Below are positions 10,194-18,779 of a DNA stretch of 18,779 bases, one piece after another (position 1 is the first letter of the stretch; each line of letters begins with the position of its first letter). A model generated the notes under the pieces. It saw only the letters and a program-made list of their open reading frames with translations, had not been told where the DNA came from and made no database searches. The stretch comes from Saccoglossus kowalevskii. Taxonomy: Eukaryota > Hemichordata > Enteropneusta > Harrimaniidae. A program made the translations under genes and the position numbers. The stretch lies in assembly GCF_000003605.2 (NCBI RefSeq), contig NW_003123453.1, positions 1 to 18,779 on the forward strand, in the 5' to 3' direction.

Positions 10194-11120
10194 CTCAAAT
10201 CGACTAACAGTGATGTCATCAGCGTCACTGTACACTTTCAACTCTACGTTGTTACCCTCACGTCTTGTCTGCGATCTGACCTTTTATTATCGTCTCGTTC
10301 AACAATTTTAAAGAAACTTCTAATACCGAACACTTCTATTATACGTCTGAAGGCAAGGTGAGTAATTTCATTTCGTTTAAGTGTAGAGTGGTTAAGAAAA
10401 TCGACCGATGATTTTTACGTGGTATTGGTGAACTCTTTCAGTCTTGAGCTGTTGGAGATACCTACTCGATACTCACGATTTTGTAACCTTCTAACAAGAT
10501 GTATATGTTGGCTTATCGTCAATTTTTTCTGGTCATATCAAAGTGTACAGATTGAAATAGTTACAATTATGTTCAATTCAACTGTACAGAACATGATTGA
10601 CGAGGAAACAGGTTTTTTTTGGCAGTCTCGTTTTGACGCGAATTACAAAATGGCGCTAAGTTCAAAATTGACTTGTGTGAAAACGGTGTTTTGTTTTATG
10701 GCTGTTTTTCCCGATTTCCCCCCACAAATATACAACACATGTTGTATACATCATTTAGTTTTTATAGAATCGTTTCTTTAAGTTGTAGTAGTAAAGTTCT
10801 TTCTATTTTGAACGATGATATGTATAGTGAGTAAAATAAAATGGCGTCGATGTATTGACTGTCGTAGACTGTTTCGCTCGAGTCACGGTATTTTTGTCAC
10901 TGTTTTTATGTTTTATCCGATACTATATCAGTATTTTTTTTGCATTTTTGTAAAAGGTCTGGTTACATTGAATAAAACAATTGTTGCTTTATAGCGCGTT
11001 TCGCGATATTTTCTTTTGGTTTTTGCCGTTCAATTTTACTAAGCGTTTTACTCATTGAAACTAAAAATGGCGTGTTAATGAAGCCCTATCACTATTGTGT
11101 TTACACAGTTGCTGGTCAAG
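10143..11120 (+). promoter_or_regulatory. Transposase promoter, non-coding first exon and 5' intron (proposed)
   Basis: No THAP-coding or other domain-bearing frame is seen here. A good donor (AAG|GTGAGT, intron from 10358) and acceptor (TTTACACAG, exon from 11109) allow a non-coding first exon joined 12 bases before the ATG at 11121. Reading on from the ATG at 10182 through that splice hits a stop within the next exon, so this would be a 5' UTR with a short upstream frame. Three AAAATGGCG words (10647-10655, 10838-10846, 11064-11072) resemble YY1 sites. The transcription start is not determined. Confidence 0.4.
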
Positions 11121-14100
11121 ATGCCCTTTCGTACAAATAAGTGGGCCCGTCCTAAAAAGTATTACAGGAAGTTACACGAAAGAAAGAAACTAGAAAAATT
11201 GAGCACTGAAGATGGTATCATAAATCATCAAAACAAGGTAAGCAAAGTAAAACTGACAATGTTTTTTCAGTATATAAATGTAGCTGAAAGTTAATATAAT
11301 TATTTGGAATAAAAGTATGAAATTATCCAAGTTGCAGAAACTCACAAAACATCAATGTGTGGAATACATTGAATACATTTGTTTTTATTAATAGTGTGAA
11401 TGTAGTGTAAAATGAAATTGAATTCTGAATTGCATGTTGCAAAATAAAATGTCTTTCAACATTTTAATGTTTGGGCTTTAGTTTTTCATTTTACTAGTAT
11501 ATGAATAATTATATGAATAATTATTTTTCACTATGTTCAGTTGTTCATAATGCTAGTCATAATTGTGTGAACTGGATTACTTCCTTTTTTACTATTTTTC
11601 TGTTTCCCAGGAAGATGTTTGCATCAGAGAACCTGAACCATTCACTTTTTCATATTTGAAACAACATGTCAATGAAGTCTCACTACCTTTGAGTTGGTCA
11701 CTGCTTAGCTCCTGCTCAGAATTTCGGTTTAGCAAAGTAGAGTTCATCGGGGATGTCTCAAAGGTTTCAAGATGTGTAATGGTTGCTGGAAATTTAACAT
11801 GGCGTGTACTGATCCATGGAAGAGATGTCACAAGTGGTCATGATATATTTGAACATGTACCACAAACTATAACAGCCTTGTCAGTCATCACCCAACTTAT
11901 TACTTTGGTAAATACGTGCAATATATGCATGGGAAACACAGACCAGGCATTCATTGATTTGGTTCAGAGTCGAGGTGGAGAGATTGTAAAATCTGTTTCA
12001 TTTGCTGGAGAAAAAGAAGTATCTGCCTATATTGAAGAAGATTACAATGCAAAAGCTGAGGATGGAACTATTTATAATTCAACTATTCGATCAGTTGATT
12101 GCATTCTGATAACAGACAGGAAGAGATGCTGTAAGTGTTCATCATATCGTAGCAATCTGAGATCACTGTCATCTAGAAGAAAAAGTCAGGGCAAAGAACA
12201 AAACATGTGTACAGACACTAACAGTAAAGCCAATTTCAGGTATCTTGACAAGACGCAATTACATGCAAGAGCAACAAATTTACAAAGAGAGAGGTCAAAT
12301 GTGAAGAAGTCACTGGATAGAATTGTGAAGCGACTCATAAGTACTGAAGGCATTAGTGTGGAGAAGCCTTTACAGTCTGATTTAAAGACCATAATGGAAG
12401 TTCATTCTAAGGATGTTACCAAAGCGTATTCAGAAGACAGTTTCCAGCGCTTGTTCTGGGAGGAACAGTTACGGCATGCCAAATGTGCTGATAGCAGGCA
12501 GATGCGCTGGCATCCAACAATTATACGTTGGTGTTTGTCTCTTAGGTACAAATCAACAGCTGCCTATGATGCTCTTCGAAGTTCTGGTTTTATTAAGTTG
12601 CCAAGTCAGCGAACATTGAGTGACTATTCTAACTTCATAAAACCTAAGCCAGGTATTAACCAAGCTGTATTAAAAGAACTGATCAGTGAAATAAATTCCC
12701 ATGGAAAATCCAACAGTTACAAATATGTGGCACTCCTTCATGATGAAGTCAAAATTAAGCAGGATCTGGCTTATGATAAGTACACTGGTGAACTCGTAGG
12801 TTTTATTAACCTTGGTGAAATAAACAACGAACTGATGGAGCTAGAGCGAATTAGCAGTGGAAAAAATTCTAAAGATCTGAAACTTGCCACTCATATCCTT
12901 GTACTCATGGTACGGGGTTTAGCCTCAAAATTTCAGATGAGTGTCGCATATCACCCAACTGATGGCTGTAGGGCGGACCATCTATTTCCCATCATCTGGG
13001 ACACAATCAGCTTTCTTGAAGCATCTTGTGGAGTGAAGGTTCTCGTTTCGACCAGTGACGGTGCATCCTGGAATAGGAAGTTCTATAAAATGCACCGTGT
13101 CATGGGTGCACCAAGAGACACGCTTGTATTCAAGTGCTGCAACATCTGGACTAGAGAAAACAGACCTGTCTACTTTGTCTCTGATGTGCCCCATCTAGTT
13201 AAGACAACTAGAAACTGTTGGGCTAATTCTGAAGCACACAGAAAGTCAAGAAGTTTGTGGGTATGTAGTAAATTTAATATAATATGTGATTCAGTATTTA
13301 CTTTCAACCTTAGGCTGAGAACAAAAATTTCTATGTTTTTCGTTTCCGCGCGCATCATTTTGAACTATGAGCCTCAGACGTGTTTTTTTTTCTAAAGCAT
13401 TCTAAAATGCGCTTGTACTCGCACTTGTTTCAAATTTTTAGTTTAGTATTAAAAAAAAATCACCTCGCCGCCTCATTTTGAAATTTCCATTAAACGAAAA
13501 ACAGATTTTTTTCCTGGCCTTATTTATTGCAACCGTTAGATATCCAAGCATCTCAGTGAAATGTACCAACTTAAGAAACATTTGGCCAAGCATAATTTTC
13601 ACATTTTCTGGTGATTAAGTACACCTGATTACAAATTCTTGGTTAAATGAAAGTTGAAATTTTGCATAAGGAAAAGCACTATGATGGGTAAACACTTAAT
13701 TTATTTTCTGTTTACAGAATGGAAACCCAATATTGTGGAGTCATCTGACCAAACTGGTAGTAGAGGACCGATGTAGGGATATTCATTTATTACATAAAAT
13801 AGGATATGACCATATAAATATTACCTCATTTTCAATTATGAGAGTGAATCTTGCAGCCCAGGTAAGTACAAATTCATCTGCACATTGACTTCTGTATTTC
13901 AATAAAAAACTATAGATAAAAATACTGTTCAACCCATGTGAAAATTTTTTATCAGGGTGTAATAAACTGACCTGCATCAGTAAACTTTCACATATTTACA
14001 GGTTCTGAGTGAAACAGTTTCCAATGCAATTGCGACATTTGGACCACCAGAGGCAAGTGAGACGGCCAGATTTGTCAGATTAATGGACAAATTTTTTGAT

Positions 14101-14878
14101 TGTCTGAATGTTAGATGTAAAGAAGAATGTATCCGAAAAAGAAAGCCAAACCTTGCTCCGTATACAGATGTAAATGATCCTCGACTTCAGGTAATATGTC
14201 AGCTTGATTATGGTAGTTCTGTTACATGCAAGCTTTTGCGAGTATTTTTTATACAAAAAATTTAATTATTTAATAGAATTGATGAAATCAAATGTCAAAA
14301 ATAAAACTGTTCTGTTTTCTTTCAGTGGCTTGAACACGACTTTTTAGGTTATTTTTCTGATTGGGAGCAGCAGATTGCAAGGCGACCTGGAAATTATACA
14401 AAATCTGAGAGGAATACCATGTTTATCAGCTACCAAACAATGGAGGGTCTAAAGATGACAGGTGTGTAAATATTTTCATAACTGATTGATTATATGATAC
14501 CAAACAATTTGTTCTGCTGACCAAACCAATTTCTAGATTCTAGTCACCCACAATGAAGGAAACCTATCTGATTCTCTTTCAGTGAAGTCCTTTGTGGAGA
14601 TTACCAGGTATCTTTTGGATCATGGCGTGGAATATTTTCTGAGTGAAAAGCTTTGTCAGGACCCATTAGAAGCACATTTCAGCAAACATAGGCACCGTGG
14701 GGGTGATAATAATGATCCCACAGTACAGGCGTTTGGATATCAGGAAAATTCAATCAGACTTCAGCGATCTCATCACCTCCAATGCGTTACAGGCAATACT
14801 GGGCGATACAAAAGAACATTGGAAGAAGTAATTGACAATACTCCACTCCAGAAACGGAGCAGACCAGGCAAAAAGTAA
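11121..14878 (+). CDS. P-element-type transposase, spliced, 843 aa
   Basis: Six coding exons with GT-AG borders and a frame preserved throughout: 11121-11237, 11611-13260, 13718-13861, 14002-14190, 14326-14461, 14583-14878. It would cut and rejoin the ends of this element in the nucleus. Seen in order: a 39-residue basic N-terminal exon; a region with a CxxC pair (C212, C215); a P-type helix-turn-helix-like region (about 337-378, MRWHPTIIRW...YSNF); and the RNase-H-like catalytic fold with D417 (HDEVK), D522 (TSDGASWN) and E775 (QDPLEAHF). These match the D-D-E positions of P transposase and THAP9. The region between D522 and E775 is where the family carries its GTP-binding insertion. The tail ends in a basic, possibly nuclear-localising stretch (KRSRPGKK). 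The usual N-terminal THAP zinc domain is missing, and no coding exon for it is found upstream. No stop or frameshift is seen in the exons. Confidence 0.85.
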
Positions 14879-14992
14879 AATGTATATGAAGTAGTAGTAG
14901 TTGTAGTTTTGTAAAATTCATATATATATTCAATGTAACAAGACAAACACTATCTAATTCTGATATATCTTATGACAGCTTTTCGCCCAGGT

Positions 14993-15182
14993 TACTGTAA
15001 AATACTTTTTAAGCTTGAAATTAATTTTCGCTATTTTTGCTGAAAGAAGGATTCAGTAAAAATAAAATTCAGGGATATACTATTTTTCTATATTTTACAT
15101 GCACCTCATCAAAAATGAGTGAGAAGAAATTCCTTACAAAACGCTGAAAGTCTTTTCAGCTAAAATAAAGTATTTTACAGTA
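14993..15182. mobile_element. MITE-like insertion with TA flanks
   Basis: TACTGTAAAATACTTT (14993-15008) is the exact reverse complement of 15167-15182. If the outer TA pairs are the target duplication, the element is 186 bp with 14-bp inverted repeats starting CTGTAAAATAC, which would fit a Tc1/mariner-type MITE. Weaker complementarity extends inwards (AAGCTTGAAA against AGCTGAAAA). It has no coding capacity. It carries the first plus-strand AATAAA after the transposase stop, so it may supply that gene's poly(A) signal. Confidence 0.5.
15061..15066 (+). terminator. Candidate poly(A) signal of the transposase gene
   Basis: AATAAA lies 183 bases after the stop codon, inside the MITE-like segment. 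Another AATAAA-like word follows at about 15164-15169. Confidence 0.4.
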
Positions 15183-15260
15183 TATTAAATAACTACTGGA
15201 GATTATGCTTACAATCTAAAACTTTCTGTTCAGGATCAGAAATAATATTAGACAACAGTA

Positions 15261-15283
15261 TTTATTTTGTTTATGTTTTTATT
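15261..15283 (-). terminator. Candidate poly(A) signals of the zinc-finger gene
   Basis: On the minus strand AATAAA occurs at 15283-15278 and 15266-15261, about 250 bases after the stop codon at 15535. Confidence 0.4.
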
Positions 15284-15534
15284 ACTAAATAAGAAACACC
15301 ATATTTGTAACATTTATCGTTATGCTCACATCACTGTAGTACTGAACAAACTTAATAAATACATAAGTAATCTGTTGAAAATGTAAATATGCATTCTGCT
15401 TTTTAGGCAAAAAACTCGTTTCTGGATTCGATATATTAAAAAATGGCATGGTTATGTAGTTTTACATACAAAACGTTTACAGAAATAAAGAAAGAAGTGG
15501 GTGGCCCCTTTTGCCTTTGCTCACATGCAACATT

Positions 15535-17799
15535 TCATTTCAGAGACTTCCTTAGACCTTTTGATCCAGCAACATGTATATTTTTTCTTGTTTTAAATAA
15601 CTCCATGACATTCTTGGCGAAAGAAAAACATCTTACCTGCACGTACAACTTGATGACCATTGCAGCAAGTTGCAGTGATATGGTGTCATTTATACTTTCC
15701 CTTGTCACACAGGACCATAATGCATTAACACGTTTACTTGAGTGGATATTCTCTAGAATGGGACTCTGAATGTCTTTAGATGAACAATGAACCTGTGATA
15801 CATTAAGATGGTATTTACAAATAATTTCAATCTCTTGAAAAAATAAAAATGCTGAATCTGATAGGTGAAATAGGCCACCCCTGTCTTGTGTGTGTAACCA
15901 TCCTTTTGTGGCCAACATGCTGCCAGTGTTTTTTACAGTTTCGTTTTCTTTAAACTTTTGAAGTAAAGAAATGTATTGACTATTTTTTACTTTCTGTTTC
16001 TCAAGCTTTCTTAGTAACTTGAAGGGCACATAACCTGCAAAACATCTCAAGGCTTGTCTCTCATCTTCACTAAGGCTGACATCTTTCAGCACATGCTCTC
16101 TGTCGTCTTGTTTTTCTGACTTGATTCTAATTAGGCTAACTAACCTAAACATAAAAAATCGTGACAATAGAAAAACAATGTTTTCATCAATAACGCTGTC
16201 CACCAAAGAACTAATAAAAGTTATAACTTTTGATGTGACTGATGCATCAATCCACACATTGTAAAAAGTGTGCCACACTTCCTCATTGTATGATGAAAAT
16301 AGATTAATATCATCACCAGCCGTTATCACTTTCCACATTTGATCACAAAGAAGTTGAACAAAATCTGGATCAAGTTTTTTGGTCTTCAGTTGTGTTATAA
16401 TTTCATAGGCCAGCCTACAAATATCAGCACCAAAAACACTAGAGCTGAAGTTCAAGTTTTCATCATTGTGTATGGCTGTGAATGCTTGTGTTGTTAGTTC
16501 TTGCATGTCTTCTTCAAGGTTGACTTGTCTGTATTTAAAATTCCTGTTGTGCTTGAAAATACCTAAGTAAAATATGAAGGTTGCACATAATTAGACACCA
16601 GACGACTAACTTTTAAATTAAGCGCTCATGAAATAAGTTTCTGATGTGAAATACATGATTTTGTTATCTTACCTTTTTGTGATTTTGATGCTCCTTTTAA
16701 ATTAGTTTCTGTATGTTTTTTGTCAACTTTTGGAACTGTGGGCAAAATAAGTTTCATTTTAAGAACAAGTATTTGCATTAAAGTATTTTCATTATTAAAG
16801 TGATATAGCAGCATTTACACAATTACTGGCGTGATTTTGATGACAACTAATAACTCAAAATTTGTGATGTGATATTATAGTTTGTTAACACTTTTATTTA
16901 ATATTATTAACAGTATAACTTACCCGCAGAGCTTGAACTGGTAGGATGTTCTTTCATACCATTTTTATCATGTTTATGAAGAGACGCTATGGATATAAAT
17001 AAATAAAAAATTAATAAATAAGTGTAATTTTTGTCTTACGAATGGTAGATCATTCAACAATAATATTCCTCGCGGGAGTTGGTCAAATACTTTACTTAAA
17101 GTATGACCCTTGTTTTTGACATTCTATCAAAGGGTAATTCGATATTTTTTTCCTGCCATACCTAAAGAATGCAAGAAAAGAATAAATAGTATGACACGGT
17201 GTACAAATTTTACACCATTGAGATTTTATATCTGAATTTCGTTCTCAAATCCCCCCCCCAACAAAAAATCAGGAACGGTATAGGAAGTGGCACAGTCAGC
17301 TGGCGTACACACGTACAAATAAAATGCGATCATTTTAACGATACATACTAAATTTTAATTGATCGCCATATTTTATTACCAAGCGCACGCCGAGTGACTT
17401 GGTGAATTGGCCCCGGCGTTAAATGCCTCGGCCGGAAACCAGACAAATGTTTCAAAGGCAGGCAAATGTTTCAAAGATTTTCAGACTCCTACCTTTTATA
17501 TCCTGCTTGTGGCCGCCCTTTACGTGTCCTCTAAAACCACTTGCACTTTTGTACTGCTTCTGACAAAAAGGACAAATATAGACGAATTGCAATACAGATT
17601 TTCGTCTTGCAGTCGTGTTGGGTCCGTGTTCGATGTCCGGCTGTGTGTGGGCGGTTACTTGCGATTCGACAGAATCTACAGGAGTATGTCGTTCTTCTGG
17701 TAAGCCTGGACTGTCATCGGGTTGTTCTTCTAAAATACTATCCCAATCGATGTCTTCGTCATCGAAACCAACAAAATCCTCATTAAATTTCCAAGACAT
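15535..17799 (-). CDS. C2H2 zinc-finger protein of the P-like element, spliced, 486 aa
   Basis: Four exons on the minus strand: 17799-17493, 16986-16924, 16735-16673, 16562-15535. All introns are GT-AG and phase 1, and the joined frame is open to the TGA. Residues 7-37 are rich in D and E. One C2H2 finger follows (C76-x2-C79-x12-H92-x4-H97) and ends just before the first splice. Exons 2 and 3 are 63 bases each and encode lysine- and serine-rich linkers. The last exon (residues 145-486) is a largely helical-looking domain I cannot name, with notable stretches QALRCFAGYVPFKLLRKL (314-331) and WLHTQDRGGLFHLSDSAFLFF (366-386). I do not recognise it as a transposase, and I see no D-D-E set. Lying inside the transposon, tail to tail with the transposase gene, it is probably an accessory protein, perhaps for DNA binding or regulation. 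That role is inferred. Confidence 0.75.
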
Positions 17800-18024
17800 G
17801 GCCTACGATTTAGATTCTAGATAGCGCACGTACTCGTAATCACAACAAAAACAAAGTAGGTTCTGCGCATGCGGAGTCTTGTTTACGCAAAGAGTTGTGG
17901 GTAAAATTACGTCATACGATATGCTAAGTTACATCAGATGCAGCTCCGATATTTCCGGTAACTCGATGCGGGAGGATTAAAAAGATAAACATCGAAACGC
18001 GCATACGGACAATAGAAGTCAGAT
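17800..18024 (-). promoter_or_regulatory. Upstream region of the zinc-finger gene, right subterminal region
   Basis: This 225-bp stretch between the start codon and the right TIR must hold the promoter of the minus-strand gene if it is driven by the element itself. CTGCGCATGCGG (17863-17874) is close to an NRF1 site and TTACGTCA (around 17908) to an ATF/CRE site. There is no clear TATA box. Motif evidence only. Confidence 0.35.
17993..18015 (-). repeat. Right subterminal inverted repeats
   Basis: CGAAACGCGCAT (17993-18004) and GACAATAG (18008-18015) are exact reverse complements of 10182-10193 and 10143-10150. They lie 50 and 39 bases from the right terminus, so spacing differs from the left end (69 and 30). 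P elements are known to have unequal ends that are not interchangeable. Confidence 0.65.
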
Positions 18025-18054
18025 CGTTTCTTAACCGGGTGTTGAGGGACGGTG
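18025..18054 (-). repeat. Right terminal inverted repeat of the P-like element
   Basis: The segment ending GTGTTGAGGGACGGTG is the exact reverse complement of 10113-10142 over 30 bases. The bases just inside differ between the two ends, so the repeat is 30 bp long. Confidence 0.95.
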
Positions 18055-18249
18055 GCAATACTAACTAGAGTTGGTATCAGTGATTTGATGTGTACTGCCC
18101 TCTGTAGGTGACATATTGTCAATCATTACACAGTAATAAATACACTTGGCAATATTAACTAGCGTTGGTACCAGTGATTTGATGTGTACTGCCCTCTGTA
18201 GGTGACATACTGTCAATCATTACACAGTAATAAATACACTTGGCAATAC
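18054..18249 (+). repeat. 94-bp tandem repeat, two copies plus 8 bases
   Basis: Units at 18054-18147 and 18148-18241 differ at only four positions by eye. A third copy begins with GGCAATAC (18242-18249) and then stops. Each unit contains TGTACTGCCCTCTGTAGGTG. The first unit starts at the very end of the P-like element, so the array was either entered by the element or truncated on its left side by a rearrangement. No coding sense. Confidence 0.9.
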
Positions 18250-18460
18250 CATGGAGGTAAAAAAAGAAGGAGCACTGACGCCTATTGTTTCCTTTGTGTA
18301 CTATGATAGTTGGCGATTGTTTGCCAAGCAAACAATGCGCTGTCCGTTTTCCTGTTATCTGTTTAATCCCTTAATGCGGATTTTGCGGTTCGGAGTCTTT
18401 CGACAAACTTCGGCAATCATTCGTATGCACTGCGCATGTGCAGAACCAGAAAAAACAAAC
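18250..18460 (+). promoter_or_regulatory. Upstream region of the PHD-finger gene
   Basis: This short stretch before the ATG at 18461 has an open frame but no domain. TGCGCATGTGCA (18431-18442) is one base from an NRF1 consensus site, and AACATGGCG spans the start codon in the manner of YY1 sites often found at translation starts. No TATA box is evident. Confidence 0.3.
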
Positions 18461-18719
18461 ATGGCGTCGGGCGTAACAGGAGTTCCTGTCGAAATTTCCG
18501 ATATAGATTTTTCTGCGGAAGAATGGGCAGACTTGGCCGTAGTTGAGGATGAACTGGCTTTTTTTCATCAGTCATTTTGTATATGTGGTGGCGAAGCGAC
18601 AGAAAGCATGATTGCATGTGACGACAACAACTGCACAGTGATATGGTTTCATTGCGAGTGTGCAGGGTTGACAGCAAAAACTATCCCAAATAGCCCATGG
18701 ACTTGTCCAATGTGTACTG
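18461..18719 (+). CDS. PHD-finger protein, first coding exon (gene continues past the window)
   Basis: The chosen ATG (18461) lies in an AACATGGCG context and opens 86 codons that end in a donor, G|GTAAGT, at 18719/18720. An acidic N-terminus is followed by a C4HC3 PHD finger: C40, C42, C53, C58, H64, C67, C82, C85, with the MIACD, WFH and W-x-CP-x-C signatures of the ING-like class that binds histone H3 tails. The frame is also open upstream to 18251, but that part has no domain. The rest of the protein lies beyond the window, so it may be a host chromatin protein or part of another mobile element; PHD fingers also occur in transposon proteins. Confidence 0.7.
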
Positions 18720-18779
18720 GTAAGTGTATATTATATTTGTTGTACTTGTTTTTACCGCGATTGTACAGCTCCTAAATTA

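Larger units (their letters stand above)
14879..15534. other. Intergenic region between the two convergent genes
   Basis: This is an AT-rich 656-bp stretch with poly(A) signals for both genes (AATAAA at 15061-15066 on plus; AATAAA on minus at 15266-15261 and 15283-15278) and a MITE-like inverted repeat. The two transcripts may overlap at their 3' ends. No gene seen. Confidence 0.6.
10113..18054. mobile_element. P-element superfamily DNA transposon with two convergent genes
   Basis: Perfect 30-bp inverted repeats at 10113-10142 and 18025-18054 (outer bases CA...TG) bound a 7942-bp segment. Inside are a P-type transposase gene on the plus strand and a C2H2 zinc-finger gene on the minus strand, meeting tail to tail, plus subterminal inverted repeats. 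The classical Drosophila P element has 31-bp terminal and 11-bp subterminal inverted repeats and one gene, so the end structure matches the superfamily while the two-gene content does not. Both genes look intact and the TIRs are perfect, which suggests recent activity. The flanks (TAGTGGGT left, GCAATACT right) do not form the 8-bp duplication typical of P elements. Confidence 0.85.

Noticed and set aside
10146-10361. Coding first exon for the transposase
   Set aside because: Joining it to the exon at 11109 gives a frame that ends in a stop shortly after. It has no THAP pattern, so a non-coding exon is more likely.
11499-11522. Direct repeat of ATATGAATAATT in intron 1 of the transposase
   Set aside because: A two-unit AT-rich repeat of 12 bases is expected in such sequence and has no other support.
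13261-13395. Extension of the transposase frame past 13260
   Set aside because: Homology logic breaks at the donor GTATGT, and the next exon at 13718 resumes the P-type motif (LW then NGN-PILWSH). The read-through is intron.
10105-18062. 8-bp target site duplication of the P-like element
   Set aside because: TAGTGGGT and GCAATACT do not match, and moving the border by one or two bases does not help.
1-18779. CRISPR array, tRNA or rRNA genes, bacterial operons
   Set aside because: No spaced short repeats, no A/B box pairs or cloverleaf seen, and gene structure is eukaryotic throughout.

Overview
This is a piece of animal genome, not a prokaryotic one: genes are split by GT-AG introns, there are P-type and Ty3/gypsy-type transposable elements, and a PHD-finger exon lies at the right edge. 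The AT-rich non-coding DNA with many ACATGT words, and the mix of elements, would fit a marine invertebrate (bivalve, cnidarian or lancelet), but the sequence alone does not fix the species.

Left part (1-10112): two copies, both on the minus strand, of one Ty3/gypsy-like LTR retroelement, arranged head to tail and sharing a single 1571-bp LTR (4408-5978). Reading the minus strand 5'->3' the order is copy B internal region, polypurine tract, LTR, tRNA-Lys primer binding site, copy A internal region. Both copies encode a gag (coiled coil, capsid-like region, two CCHC knuckles), an aspartic protease and the C-terminal domain of integrase. Reverse transcriptase, RNase H and the integrase core are absent, removed by what looks like one in-frame deletion common to both copies. 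Copy A is badly decayed (five stop codons and a frameshift). Copy B keeps a 1020-codon open frame but has lost its 5' end and carries a 4-bp frameshifting deletion.

Right part (10113-18054): a 7942-bp DNA transposon of the P-element superfamily, bounded by perfect 30-bp inverted repeats with 8-bp and 12-bp subterminal inverted repeats. It carries two convergent, apparently intact spliced genes. One is an 843-aa P-type transposase (11121-14878, plus strand, six coding exons) with the three expected acidic catalytic residues but no N-terminal THAP domain. The other is a 486-aa C2H2 zinc-finger protein (17799-15535, minus strand, four exons) with an unassigned C-terminal domain. The two-gene layout, with the recognisable zinc finger on the second protein, is the most interesting system in the window. 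A small MITE-like insertion lies between the two 3' ends.

The P-like element starts exactly where retroelement copy B is cut off, but the rest of copy B is not on its other side and the flanks show no 8-bp duplication, so the junction has been rearranged (or misassembled). Right of the element come two 94-bp tandem repeats and then the first coding exon of a PHD-finger gene that continues beyond the window.
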